DNA of 64,000 nt from Streptomyces sp. TLI_105 (GTDB lineage: Bacteria; Actinomycetota; Actinomycetes; Streptomycetales; Streptomycetaceae), in NCBI RefSeq assembly GCF_900105415.1, contig NZ_FNSM01000001.1:6573501-6637500 (forward strand). Direction: 5' to 3'. Both the position numbers and the translations under genes were made by a program. Positions 35,904-43,595 of this stretch are shown here, in pieces (positions within the stretch are counted from its first letter, which is position 1; each line of letters begins with the position of its first letter). The notes under the pieces are model-generated. The model was not told where the DNA came from. It worked only from the letters and a program-made list of their open reading frames with translations, and made no database searches.

Positions 35904-36980
35904 GTGTCCAGGCTCCAGGCCGACCATCTGTACAAGGTGTTCGGCAGACGACCCGACGAAGCCGTCCGCAGGCTCGCCGACGGCGCCGAACGCGAGGAGC
36001 TGCGCGCCGAGGGAACGACCGCCGCCGTCGTCGACGCCGGCTTCGTCGTCGAACCCGGTCAGATCTTCGTCGTGATGGGCCTGTCCGGCTCCGGGAAGTC
36101 CACCCTCCTCCGCATGCTCAACGGCCTGCTGGAACCGACCGCCGGCCGGGTCCTCTACGACGGCCACGACCTCACCGCGCTCTCCCCCCGCGAGCTGCGC
36201 GAGGTCCGCTCCACCAAGATCAGCATGGTCTTCCAGCACTTCGCGCTGTTCCCGCACCGAAACGTCCTGGAGAACGCCGCCTACGGCCTGGAGGTCCAGG
36301 GCGTGCCCCGCGCCGAGCGCGAGACCCGCGCCGCCGAGGCCCTCGAACTGTGCGGCCTCGCCGGCTGGGAGAAGTCCTGGCCCGACGAGCTCTCCGGCGG
36401 CATGCAGCAGCGCGTCGGCCTGGCCCGCGCCCTCGCCACCGACGCCGACCTGCTCCTGATGGACGAGTCCTTCAGCGCGCTCGACCCGCTGATCCGCCGC
36501 GACATGCAGGACCAGCTCCTCGTGCTCCAGCAGCGGCTGAAGAAGACCATCGTCTTCATCACCCACGACCTCAACGAGGCCATGCGCCTCGGCGACCGGA
36601 TCGCCGTCATGCGCGACGGCAGGATCGTCCAGCTCGGCACGGCCGAGGACATCCTCGTCCGCCCCGCCGACGACTACGTCGCCTCCTTCATCCAGGACGT
36701 CGACCGCTCCCGGGTGCTCACCGCCGCCGCCGTCATGACCGACGCCACGGCCCCCGTCGACTGCCCCGACGACTGCGCCTGCCGACCCGTCGGCCCCGAC
36801 ACCCTCGTCGCCGACCTGTGCGCCGCCGCCGCCCTGGCCCCGCACCCGGTGACCGTCGAGGACGCCGACGGCTCCGTCCTCGGAGTCGTACCGACGCAGC
36901 GCCTCCTCGCCGTCATGGGCGGTGTCGCCGCGACGAACGCCCCGTTCACCGAGGCCCGGGAGGTGACCGCCCGTGCCTAG
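35904..36980 (+). CDS. proV: Glycine betaine/proline ABC transporter ATPase (ProV/OpuAA type)
   Basis: A 358-aa ATPase. Walker A is GLSGSGKST, signature SGGMQQRVGLARAL, Walker B DLLLMDESFSALDP and H-loop ITHDLNEAM. The N-terminus SRLQADHLYKVFG is typical of ProV/OpuAA. The C-terminal ~90 residues look like CBS-type sensor sequence (LVADLCAAAALAPHPVTVED, VLGVVPTQRLLAVMGG) but hold only about one half of the pair found in OpuA. GTG 35904 with GTGAGG upstream. It overlaps the next gene by 8 bases. Confidence 0.92.
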   Translation: MSRLQADHLYKVFGRRPDEAVRRLADGAEREELRAEGTTAAVVDAGFVVEPGQIFVVMGLSGSGKSTLLRMLNGLLEPTAGRVLYDGHDLTALSPRELREVRSTKISMVFQHFALFPHRNVLENAAYGLEVQGVPRAERETRAAEALELCGLAGWEKSWPDELSGGMQQRVGLARALATDADLLLMDESFSALDPLIRRDMQDQLLVLQQRLKKTIVFITHDLNEAMRLGDRIAVMRDGRIVQLGTAEDILVRPADDYVASFIQDVDRSRVLTAAAVMTDATAPVDCPDDCACRPVGPDTLVADLCAAAALAPHPVTVEDADGSVLGVVPTQRLLAVMGGVAATNAPFTEAREVTARA

Positions 36981-38790
36981 GCTCCCCCTCGGCCAGTGGG
37001 TCGACAGCTCCGTCGACTGGCTCCAGGCCCAGTTCTCCTGGCTCTTCGACGCCGTCACCACCGGCGTCACCGGCCTCTACGACGGCATCGACGCCGTCCT
37101 GTCCGCGCCCCAGCCGCTGCTCTTCGCCGGCATCCTCGCCGTCGTCGCCTGGTGGCTGCGCGGCCTCGCCGCCGGTGTGCTCGCCTTCGCCGGCTTCGCG
37201 CTGGTCGACTCGGTCCAGCTGTGGGACGAGGCCATGGCGACGCTCTCGCTCGTCCTCGTCGCCACCCTCGTCACCCTGGTGATCGCCGTCCCGCTCGGCA
37301 TCTGGGCGGCCCGCTCGAAGTCCGTCAGCGCCGTCATGCGGCCCGTCCTCGACTTCATGCAGACCATGCCGGCGATGGTCTACCTCATCCCCGGCATCAT
37401 CTTCTTCGGCGTCGGCGTGGTCCCCGGCATCATCGCCACCATCGTCTTCGCGCTGCCCCCGGGCGTGCGCATGACCGAACTCGGCATCCGCCAGGTCGAC
37501 GGCGAACTCGTCGAGGCCGCCGAGGCGTTCGGCACCACCCCGCGCAACACGCTGCTGCGCGTCCAGCTGCCGCTCGCCCTGCCGACCATCATGGCCGGCG
37601 TCAACCAGGTCATCATGCTCGGCCTCTCCATGGTCGTCATCGCCGGCATGGTCGGCGGCGGCGGGCTCGGCGGCGCCGTCTACCGCGCCATCGGCAACGT
37701 CGACATCGGCCTCGGCTTCGAGGCCGGCGTCTCCATCGTCGTCCTCGCCATGTACCTGGACCGGATGACCGGCGCCCTCGGCCGCCAGGTCTCCCCGCTG
37801 GGCCGCCGCGCCGTCGCCAAGGCCCGCGCCGCGCTGAGCAGCGCCAAGCGGCCCGGCGCCAAGCTCTGGGCCCACCGCCCGCAGCCCGTCACCGCCCTCG
37901 TCGGCGTCGTCGTCCTCGCCCTCGCCGCCGGCGGCATGGGCTTCCTCGGCGGCTCCGGCGGCGCGACCTCCGCCACCGCCTCGGGCCCGAACGGCGGCCA
38001 CGGCAAGAAGGTCAGCATCGGCTACATCCCCTGGGACGAGGGCATCGCCTCCACGTACCTCTGGAAGGAGCTCCTGGAGCGCCGCGGCTACGAGGTCGAG
38101 ACCAAGCAGCTGGAGGCCGGCGCCCTCTACACCGGCCTCGCCGGCGGGCAGCTCGACTTCCAGACCGACGCCTGGCTCCCCGTCACCCACGCCCAGTACT
38201 GGAAGAAGTACCAGAACAAGCTGGAGGACCTCGGCTCCTGGTACGGCCCCACCTCCCTGGAGCTCTCCGTCCCCTCGTACGTGAAGGGCGTCGACTCCCT
38301 CGCCGACCTCAAGGGCAAAGCCGGACAGTTCAAGGGCCGGATCGTCGGCATCGAGCCCAGCGCCGGAATGATGGGCATCCTCAAGGACAAGGTCCTCAAG
38401 GACTACGGCCTGGAGGGCGAGTACAAGGTCGTCGACGGCTCCACGCCCGGCATGCTCGCCGAGCTGAAGCGCGCCTACGACCGCAAGGAACCCGTCGTCG
38501 TCACCCTCTGGTCGCCGCACTGGGCCTACTCCGCCCACGACCTGAAGAAGCTCGACGACCCCAAGGGCTCCTGGGGCAAGGGCGACGGCGTCCACACCCT
38601 CGCCCGCAAGGGGTTCGCCGCCGAGAACCCCGAGGTCGGCACCTGGCTGAAGAACTTCTCGCTGACCGAGAAGCAGCTCACGGACCTCGAGGCCGTCATC
38701 CAGGAGACCGGCAAGGGCAAGGAGCAGCAGGCCGTCCGCACCTGGCTGGACCGGAACCCCGGCCTCGCGGAGAAGCTCGCCCCGCAGTAG
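36973..38790 (+). CDS. Glycine betaine permease fused to substrate-binding protein (OpuABC-like)
   Basis: A 605-aa fusion. Residues 1-~330 are a ProW-type permease with several membrane helices and the ATPase-contact loop EAAEAFGTTPRNTLLRVQLP. After a further hydrophobic segment (LVGVVVLALAAGGMGFLGG) residues ~350-605 are a ProX/OpuAC-type binding domain starting KKVSIGYIPWDEGIASTYLW, with aromatic residues (WYGPTSLE, LWSPHWAYS) for a Trp/Tyr box that holds quaternary ammonium. The fusion tethers the receptor outside. It forms an operon with the ATPase gene and should import compatible solutes in osmotic stress. S. coelicolor has, from memory, the same fusion. Confidence 0.92.
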   Translation: MPRLPLGQWVDSSVDWLQAQFSWLFDAVTTGVTGLYDGIDAVLSAPQPLLFAGILAVVAWWLRGLAAGVLAFAGFALVDSVQLWDEAMATLSLVLVATLVTLVIAVPLGIWAARSKSVSAVMRPVLDFMQTMPAMVYLIPGIIFFGVGVVPGIIATIVFALPPGVRMTELGIRQVDGELVEAAEAFGTTPRNTLLRVQLPLALPTIMAGVNQVIMLGLSMVVIAGMVGGGGLGGAVYRAIGNVDIGLGFEAGVSIVVLAMYLDRMTGALGRQVSPLGRRAVAKARAALSSAKRPGAKLWAHRPQPVTALVGVVVLALAAGGMGFLGGSGGATSATASGPNGGHGKKVSIGYIPWDEGIASTYLWKELLERRGYEVETKQLEAGALYTGLAGGQLDFQTDAWLPVTHAQYWKKYQNKLEDLGSWYGPTSLELSVPSYVKGVDSLADLKGKAGQFKGRIVGIEPSAGMMGILKDKVLKDYGLEGEYKVVDGSTPGMLAELKRAYDRKEPVVVTLWSPHWAYSAHDLKKLDDPKGSWGKGDGVHTLARKGFAAENPEVGTWLKNFSLTEKQLTDLEAVIQETGKGKEQQAVRTWLDRNPGLAEKLAPQ

Positions 38791-38808
38791 GGCCTTTCGC
38801 TCACTGGC

Positions 38809-38854
38809 CGAAAAGGGGTGGTCGCCGAACGTGTTCGGCGACCACCCCTTTTCG
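38809..38854 (+). terminator. Very strong terminator after the betaine operon
   Basis: Perfect 22-base arms (38809-38830 and 38833-38854) with a 2-base centre GT. The right arm ends in CCCCTTTTCG, so it has both a stable stem and a T-run. Confidence 0.9.
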
Positions 38855-38931
38855 TCACGACGCGAAACCCCGCCCCAAAGCTGCGTAAGGTTCAGGTAAC
38901 CGACCGGTACGAGCAGAGGGAGGGAGCCGAC

Positions 38932-39483
38932 ATGGACGAGAAGGAAGCGCCCCGCGTGGGCGCGGCCGTCAAGAGGCGCCGCAGAGCGCTCCAGCTGACC
39001 CTGGCCGTCGTCGCCTCCCGCAGCGGCCTGTCCGTCCCCTTCCTCAGCCAGGTCGAGAACGACCGCGCCCGCCCCAGCCGCCGCTCCCTCGAACTCGTCG
39101 CCGAGGCCCTGGAGACCACGGCCGGCGAACTCCTCGCCGCCGCCGAGGCCTCCCGCACCGTCGACGTCGTCCGGGCCGGGGACCCCTCGCCCGGCCTGCC
39201 CCCGGGCGTCCGGGCGCTGGTCCGCGGCCGCCACCAGCTGCACGCCCTGGAGTTCACCGGCGAGCAGGACGCGGGTCGCGAGTTCCAGCACCGGAACGAC
39301 GAACTCCTCTACGTGGCCGACGGCGCCGCCGAGGTCGAGGCCGAGGGCCGCGCGTACCGGCTCGGCCGCGGCGACACGCTCTACCTCTCCGGCGGCGTAC
39401 GGCACCGCTGGCGCGCCACCGAGCCCGGCACCCGCCTCCTCGTCGTCGCCGTCGGCGACCACGTCGAGGCCGAGGTGGAGTGA
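38932..39483 (+). CDS. XRE-family regulator with cupin domain
   Basis: A 183-aa regulator: Cro-type helix-turn-helix at about residues 10-65 (VGAAVKRRRRALQLTLAVVA, then LSVPFLSQVENDRARPS), and a C-terminal cupin fold (EFQHRNDELLYVADGAAEVE, LGRGDTLYLSGGVRHRW) which would bind a small ligand. ATG 38932 follows GAGGGAGG. It is 13 bases before the BtuF-like gene, so co-transcribed. The target is unknown; polyamine or amino-acid metabolism is a common theme in this family. Confidence 0.9.
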   Translation: MDEKEAPRVGAAVKRRRRALQLTLAVVASRSGLSVPFLSQVENDRARPSRRSLELVAEALETTAGELLAAAEASRTVDVVRAGDPSPGLPPGVRALVRGRHQLHALEFTGEQDAGREFQHRNDELLYVADGAAEVEAEGRAYRLGRGDTLYLSGGVRHRWRATEPGTRLLVVAVGDHVEAEVE

Positions 39484-39496
39484 GGACCGCGTCCTG

Positions 39497-40210
39497 ATGA
39501 GAGTCGTCTCCCTGGTGCCGTCCCTCACCGAGGCCGTCGCCGTCACCGCCCCCGGCGTCCTCGTCGGCGCGACCGACTGGTGCAGCCACCCCGCCGGACT
39601 CGACGTCGTCCGCATCGGCGGCACCAAGAACCCCGACGTCGCGGCGATCACCGCGCTCCGGCCCGACCTCGTCATCGCCAACGAGGAGGAGAACCGCGCC
39701 CCCGACCTCGCCGCCCTGCGGGCCGCCGGACTCGACGTCCTGGTCACCGAGATCCGCACCCTCGACCAGGCGCTGCGGGAACTGGAACGGGTCCTCGCCG
39801 CCTGCGGCGCGCCCCGGCCGCGCTGGCTCGACGAGGCGGAGGCCGCCTGGGAGTCCGTCGCACGGATCGAACCGTCCACCGCCGTCGTGCCGATCTGGCG
39901 GCGGCCCTGGATGGTCGTCGGACGTGACACCTTCGCGGGCGACCTGCTCGCCCGCCTCGGCGTCCGGAACCTGTACGCCGACCACCCCGAGCGCTATCCG
40001 CGCGTCCCGCTCGACGAACTGCGCGCCTGCGCCCCCGACCTCGTCGTCCTGCCCGACGAGCCCTACCGCTTCACGCGCGACGACGGCCCCGAGGCCTTCC
40101 CCGGGACCGCCGCCGCCCTCGTCGACGGGCGCATGCTCACCTGGTACGGGCCGTCACTGGCCGAGGCCCCGCGGGCGCTGGCCCGGGCCCTTCGAGCAGC
40201 GCACCGCTGA
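39497..40210 (+). CDS. Helical-backbone metal receptor-like protein (BtuF/TroA fold) without signal peptide
   Basis: A 237-aa protein with the BtuF/FepB-like layout: RVVSLVPSLTEAVAVTAPGV at the very start, GGTKNPDVAAITALRPDLVI, a long linking helix, and PDLVVLPDEPYRF. Members normally bind cobalamin or chelated metal outside the cell. Here there is no signal peptide or lipobox, so this one is probably cytosolic. A cobalamin- or cofactor-binding role is possible but unproven. Its last 74 bases overlap the convergent TDT gene. Confidence 0.82.
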   Translation: MRVVSLVPSLTEAVAVTAPGVLVGATDWCSHPAGLDVVRIGGTKNPDVAAITALRPDLVIANEEENRAPDLAALRAAGLDVLVTEIRTLDQALRELERVLAACGAPRPRWLDEAEAAWESVARIEPSTAVVPIWRRPWMVVGRDTFAGDLLARLGVRNLYADHPERYPRVPLDELRACAPDLVVLPDEPYRFTRDDGPEAFPGTAAALVDGRMLTWYGPSLAEAPRALARALRAAHR

Positions 40211-41297
40211 ACAGCCCGCGCACGGTGTGGAAACCGGCCACCAGCCAGGCCGCCACGAGGAACACGTACAGGACGATCGCCAGCCACCGGAACGCCGCCA
40301 GACCGGTGTGCCCGGCCAGGCCCTCGGCGCCGGTCACACAGGTCCCGACCGGGAAGGTGAACGCCCAGAAGGTCATCGCGAAGCCCATGCCCCGCCGCCG
40401 CGCCCGCAGCACCATCGCCCCGGCGAGCGCCAGCCACAGCAGCGCGAAGCCCATCACGGGGACCCCGTAGAGGACGGCGAAGGCGGCGAAGCCGTGGGCG
40501 TACGGGGCGGGCAGCACGCCCGCGGCCGTGTCGGCGAACTTGTTCGCGGCGGTCGTCGACTGGCCCAGCGGGCCGAGGACCAGGAAGAGGGTGGGGGTGA
40601 GCGCGAGCGGCAGCGGGCCACCGGTGACGAGCCGTCCGAAGACCAGCGGCAGCATGACCAGAGTGGCGAGCAGGCTGACGCCGAACAGCGCGTAGCAGCC
40701 GATCAGCAGGGTCTGCCGGCCCTGCCCGGCGGACAGGTGGGGCACGAGCAGCGGGCCGAGCGCGGCGGACACCATGGGGGCGACCACCGGCAGCAGCCAC
40801 ACCGGCGACGCGCCCTCGATCCGGTGGTGCACCACCATGAGGTACGGGACGCCCACCGCGGCCACCAGTCCGATCACCGTGCCGACGGTGAACAGGACGG
40901 CGTCGAGGGCGACGGCCGCCGGAAGTCCCACCCAGTCCCGCCCCACGATCATCGCCCCGCCGCCGACCGCGAGCAGCGCCATCGACAGACAGCCGTAGAA
41001 CGGCGCCATCGCCGGGTCCATCAGATGGGCGCGGGCCCGGTCCCGATGGCGGGCCCAGTGCGCGGCGCGGGCGGTGAGCAGGGCGAGCAGCATGGCGAGC
41101 GACAGGGCCCAGACCGCGGCGCAGGCCGTACGGAGACCGGGGACGTCCAGCGGAAGGGCGGCGCCCGCGTTGGCGACGATGGCCGTGCCCATCACGGAGG
41201 CGTACCAGTTGGGTCCGAGGTGACGGACGGAACGGGTCGCCCGGGCGCCGGGGGTGGTGGCGCGAAGGGCGGGGAGAGGAGGTGCGAGGCTTGCCAT
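40137..41297 (-). CDS. TDT-family transporter (tellurite resistance/dicarboxylate type, TehA-like)
   Basis: A 386-aa membrane protein with about ten helices, in the SLAC1/TehA fold. NWYASVMGTAIVANAGAALP at the N-terminus and later PLGQSTTAANKFAD and MGFAMTFWAFTFPVGTCVTG are family-like. Members carry small anions or sulfite. ATG 41297 begins MASLAPPLPALRA. The C-terminus overlaps the end of the convergent BtuF-like gene by 74 bases. Divergent from a LysR gene with which it shares a 70-base spacer, so probably under its control. Confidence 0.87.
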   Translation of the reverse strand: MASLAPPLPALRATTPGARATRSVRHLGPNWYASVMGTAIVANAGAALPLDVPGLRTACAAVWALSLAMLLALLTARAAHWARHRDRARAHLMDPAMAPFYGCLSMALLAVGGGAMIVGRDWVGLPAAVALDAVLFTVGTVIGLVAAVGVPYLMVVHHRIEGASPVWLLPVVAPMVSAALGPLLVPHLSAGQGRQTLLIGCYALFGVSLLATLVMLPLVFGRLVTGGPLPLALTPTLFLVLGPLGQSTTAANKFADTAAGVLPAPYAHGFAAFAVLYGVPVMGFALLWLALAGAMVLRARRRGMGFAMTFWAFTFPVGTCVTGAEGLAGHTGLAAFRWLAIVLYVFLVAAWLVAGFHTVRGLFSGALLEGPGPAPAGPRPVTARTR

Positions 41298-41345
41298 GTC
41301 CCGATCGTTTCGCGCCGGAACGGCCCCCACCAGGGACGTTGTGGC

Positions 41346-41361
41346 TATGAGGCCATAAGCT
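41346..41361 (+). promoter_or_regulatory. LysR-type operator overlapping a leaderless -10 (TATG-AGGC-CATA and TAAGCT)
   Basis: The inverted repeat TATG-N4-CATA (41346-41357) overlaps TAAGCT (41356-41361), which lies exactly 6 bases before the LysR ATG. This suggests a leaderless promoter with an autoregulatory site on it, in the spacer shared with the TDT gene. Confidence 0.5.
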
Positions 41362-41367
41362 GCCTTT

Positions 41368-42309
41368 ATGAGCAGTGAGCCGAGCGAGACCCCGACCCCT
41401 TTCTTCCACCGGGGCCTCTCCCACCGGGTCCCTGACCTCGGCGCCCTCGAACTCCTCCTCGCCGTCGCCCGGCACGGGAGCCTCGGCGCCGCCGCCCGCG
41501 AGGTGGGGATCACCCAGCCCGCCGCCAGCAGCCGCGTCCGCTCGATGGAACGGCAGCTCGGCGTGGCCCTGCTCGACCGCTCGCCGCGCGGCTCCCGGCT
41601 CACCGACGCCGGCGCCCTCGTCACCGACTGGGCGCGGCGCATCGTGGAGGCCGCCGAGGCCTTCGACGCGGGCGCGCAGGCGCTGCGCGGCCGGCGGGAC
41701 TCGCGGCTGCGGGTGGCCGCGTCCATGACGATCGCCGAATACCTGCTGCCGGGCTGGCTGATAGCGCTGCGCGCCCAGCGCCCCGACACCGCCGTGTCGC
41801 TCCAGGCCGGGAACTCGGCGGCCGTCGCGGAACGCCTCCTCGCGGGCGAGGCCGACGTCGGCTTCGTCGAGGGGCTCGCCGTGCCGGACGGCCTCGACGG
41901 CGTCGTCGTCTCGCACGACCGGCTCGCGCTCGTCGCCGCGCCCTCCCACCCGTGGGCCCGGCGCCGGCGCCCGCTCGACCCGGCCGAGCTCGCCGCGACC
42001 CCGCTGGTCCTGCGGGAACGCGGCTCCGGCACCCGGCAGGTCCTCGACGCGGCGCTCGCCGCGCACGGCGGGCTCGCGCAGCCGCTCCTCGAACTCGCCT
42101 CCACGACGGCGGTCAAGGCCGCGGCGGTGAGCGGGGCGGGGCCCGCCGTCCTGAGCGAGCTCGCGATCACGGAGGAGCTGGCGTCGCGGCGGCTCGTGGC
42201 GATCCCGGTGGAGGGGGTGCTGCTCCGCCGCGATCTGCGAGCGGTGTGGCCGACGGGCCACCGCCCGACGGGCCCGGCGCGGGACCTGCTGTCGCTGACA
42301 CGGGGGTAG
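41368..42309 (+). CDS. LysR-family transcriptional regulator
   Basis: A 313-aa regulator: helix-turn-helix at residues ~24-85 (LGALELLLAVARHGSLGAAA, ITQPAASSRVRSMERQLGVA), then a two-lobed effector domain (ADVGFVEGLAVPDGL). Divergent from the TDT transporter gene, which it likely controls in response to the transported anion. Its start appears leaderless. Confidence 0.92.
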   Translation: MSSEPSETPTPFFHRGLSHRVPDLGALELLLAVARHGSLGAAAREVGITQPAASSRVRSMERQLGVALLDRSPRGSRLTDAGALVTDWARRIVEAAEAFDAGAQALRGRRDSRLRVAASMTIAEYLLPGWLIALRAQRPDTAVSLQAGNSAAVAERLLAGEADVGFVEGLAVPDGLDGVVVSHDRLALVAAPSHPWARRRRPLDPAELAATPLVLRERGSGTRQVLDAALAAHGGLAQPLLELASTTAVKAAAVSGAGPAVLSELAITEELASRRLVAIPVEGVLLRRDLRAVWPTGHRPTGPARDLLSLTRG

Positions 42310-42479
42310 GGGTCTCGACGACCGCCATTCCGAGGAGCTTCGCACTTACACGCTCGGCGGTCGGCGTTCAAGAGTCGGTCCGCGCCGAATACCCTCCGGT
42401 TTTCGGGCTCGCTTCCATCCGTAACGTTCGGTTAACCCGGCAAGCGACTTTGCCGAGTCATCGTCTCCTTGGCCAGTCG

Positions 42480-42507
42480 TTGACCAACCGTTGGTGATTC
42501 CTAGACC
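42480..42507 (+). promoter_or_regulatory. SigA/HrdB-type promoter with palindrome in the spacer
   Basis: TTGACC (42480-42485) and TAGACC (42502-42507) are separated by 16 bases. The perfect palindrome ACCAAC-C-GTTGGT (42483-42495) overlaps the -35 and spacer, a position suited to a repressor. It drives the small exported-protein gene, and perhaps the carbonic anhydrase gene. Confidence 0.6.
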
Positions 42508-42532
42508 TGGGGAATCACCCTGGGGGAGGCAT

Positions 42533-42925
42533 ATGCGCCGAGCAATGACGGCCTGGACGGGGCTTTCCACCCTCGCCCTCGTCCTCGTCGCCCTCCAGCT
42601 CCTCACCGCCGCCTCCTTCGCGGTCGCACACACGAACCGGCACGCCGTGGCCAAGGCGCCGTTCGGCGCGAAGTCCTCCGGGGCGGCCTCGTACGACGAG
42701 GTCGTCACCTGTCGCGACGCCGAGCCGCCGGGAGACCCGATCGGTTCCCCGCGCACCCGCGACCGCCACCGCACCGCCGACCAGCCGGCCGCGTCCGAAC
42801 GCCCGTCGCCGCCGCGCTCCGCCTCGGCCGCACCCCGGCCGACCGCGCGCGGTGCCGCGGATCCCTCCTCGGCGAGATCTCCGGGCCTCCACTCCATGGC
42901 CGCACTCCAGGTGTTCCGCTGCTGA
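42533..42925 (+). CDS. Small secreted protein of unknown function
   Basis: A 130-aa protein. A basic start (MRRAMTAW) and the hydrophobic stretch TGLSTLALVLVALQLLTAAS with AVA-H form a signal peptide or anchor; the remainder is Ser/Pro/Arg-rich and low-complexity, with one conserved-looking SYDEVVTCRD segment. GGGGGAGG is close to the ATG (3 bases). No family recognised. Confidence 0.65.
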   Translation: MRRAMTAWTGLSTLALVLVALQLLTAASFAVAHTNRHAVAKAPFGAKSSGAASYDEVVTCRDAEPPGDPIGSPRTRDRHRTADQPAASERPSPPRSASAAPRPTARGAADPSSARSPGLHSMAALQVFRC

Positions 42926-43002
42926 GCAGCCCCCACCACCCCGCACACCTGCCCTGCACACCCGACGCGTCACCACGACGCGCCAGGAGGAGCCACCACG
43001 CC

Positions 43003-43584
43003 ATGCAACCCCTCATCGACAACGCGCGTACCTTCGGACAGCGCCCTGAGGAGTTCGCCCGACTGGCCGAAGGCCAGTCCCCCGAGGTCCTGTTCATCAC
43101 GTGTGCCGACTCCCGGGTCGTCCCCGCCCTGATCACCGGAGCCCGGCCCGGCCAGCTCTTCGAGCTGCGTACGGCGGGCAACATCGTCCCGCCGTACGGC
43201 TCCGGCGTCCCGACCGGTGAGGCCGCCACCATCGAGTACGCCGTGGAGGTCCTCGGCGTCCGGCACATCGTGGTCTGCGGCCACTCCCACTGCGGCGCCG
43301 TGGGCGCCGTGGTGCGCGGCGACGACCTGGACACCGTCCCCGCGGTGCGCGACTGGCTCGCGCACGCCGCGGAGGAGCCCCGGTGCGCCGACCCGGCCGA
43401 CCCGACGGTCGCCGAAGCCGTACAGCACCACGTCCTGACGCAGCTGCTGCGGCTGCGTTCCCACCCCTGTGTCGACAAGGGCCTCGCGTCCGGACGGCTC
43501 GGCCTGGGCGGCTGGTACTACGAGGTCCACACCGGAGCCGTACGCGAGCACCGCGCGGACACCGACGCCTTCGAAGCGCTGTGA
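43003..43584 (+). CDS. Beta-class carbonic anhydrase
   Basis: A 193-aa zinc enzyme interconverting CO2 and bicarbonate. Zinc ligands are Cys34 (FITCADSR, with the Asp36/Arg38 dyad), His94 and Cys97 (VVCGHSHCGAV). Cytosolic. Translation starts at ATG 43003 with CAGGAGG upstream. The next gene, a SulP anion transporter, begins 11 bases after the stop, so the two form an operon for bicarbonate uptake or pH/CO2 balance. Confidence 0.95.
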   Translation: MQPLIDNARTFGQRPEEFARLAEGQSPEVLFITCADSRVVPALITGARPGQLFELRTAGNIVPPYGSGVPTGEAATIEYAVEVLGVRHIVVCGHSHCGAVGAVVRGDDLDTVPAVRDWLAHAAEEPRCADPADPTVAEAVQHHVLTQLLRLRSHPCVDKGLASGRLGLGGWYYEVHTGAVREHRADTDAFEAL

Positions 43585-43595
43585 AGGGAGCCGAC

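Noticed and set aside
36946..39930. A 994-codon minus-strand open frame opposite the betaine transporter
   Set aside because: Shadow frame; the plus strand carries well-supported genes and a 46-bp terminator lies inside it.
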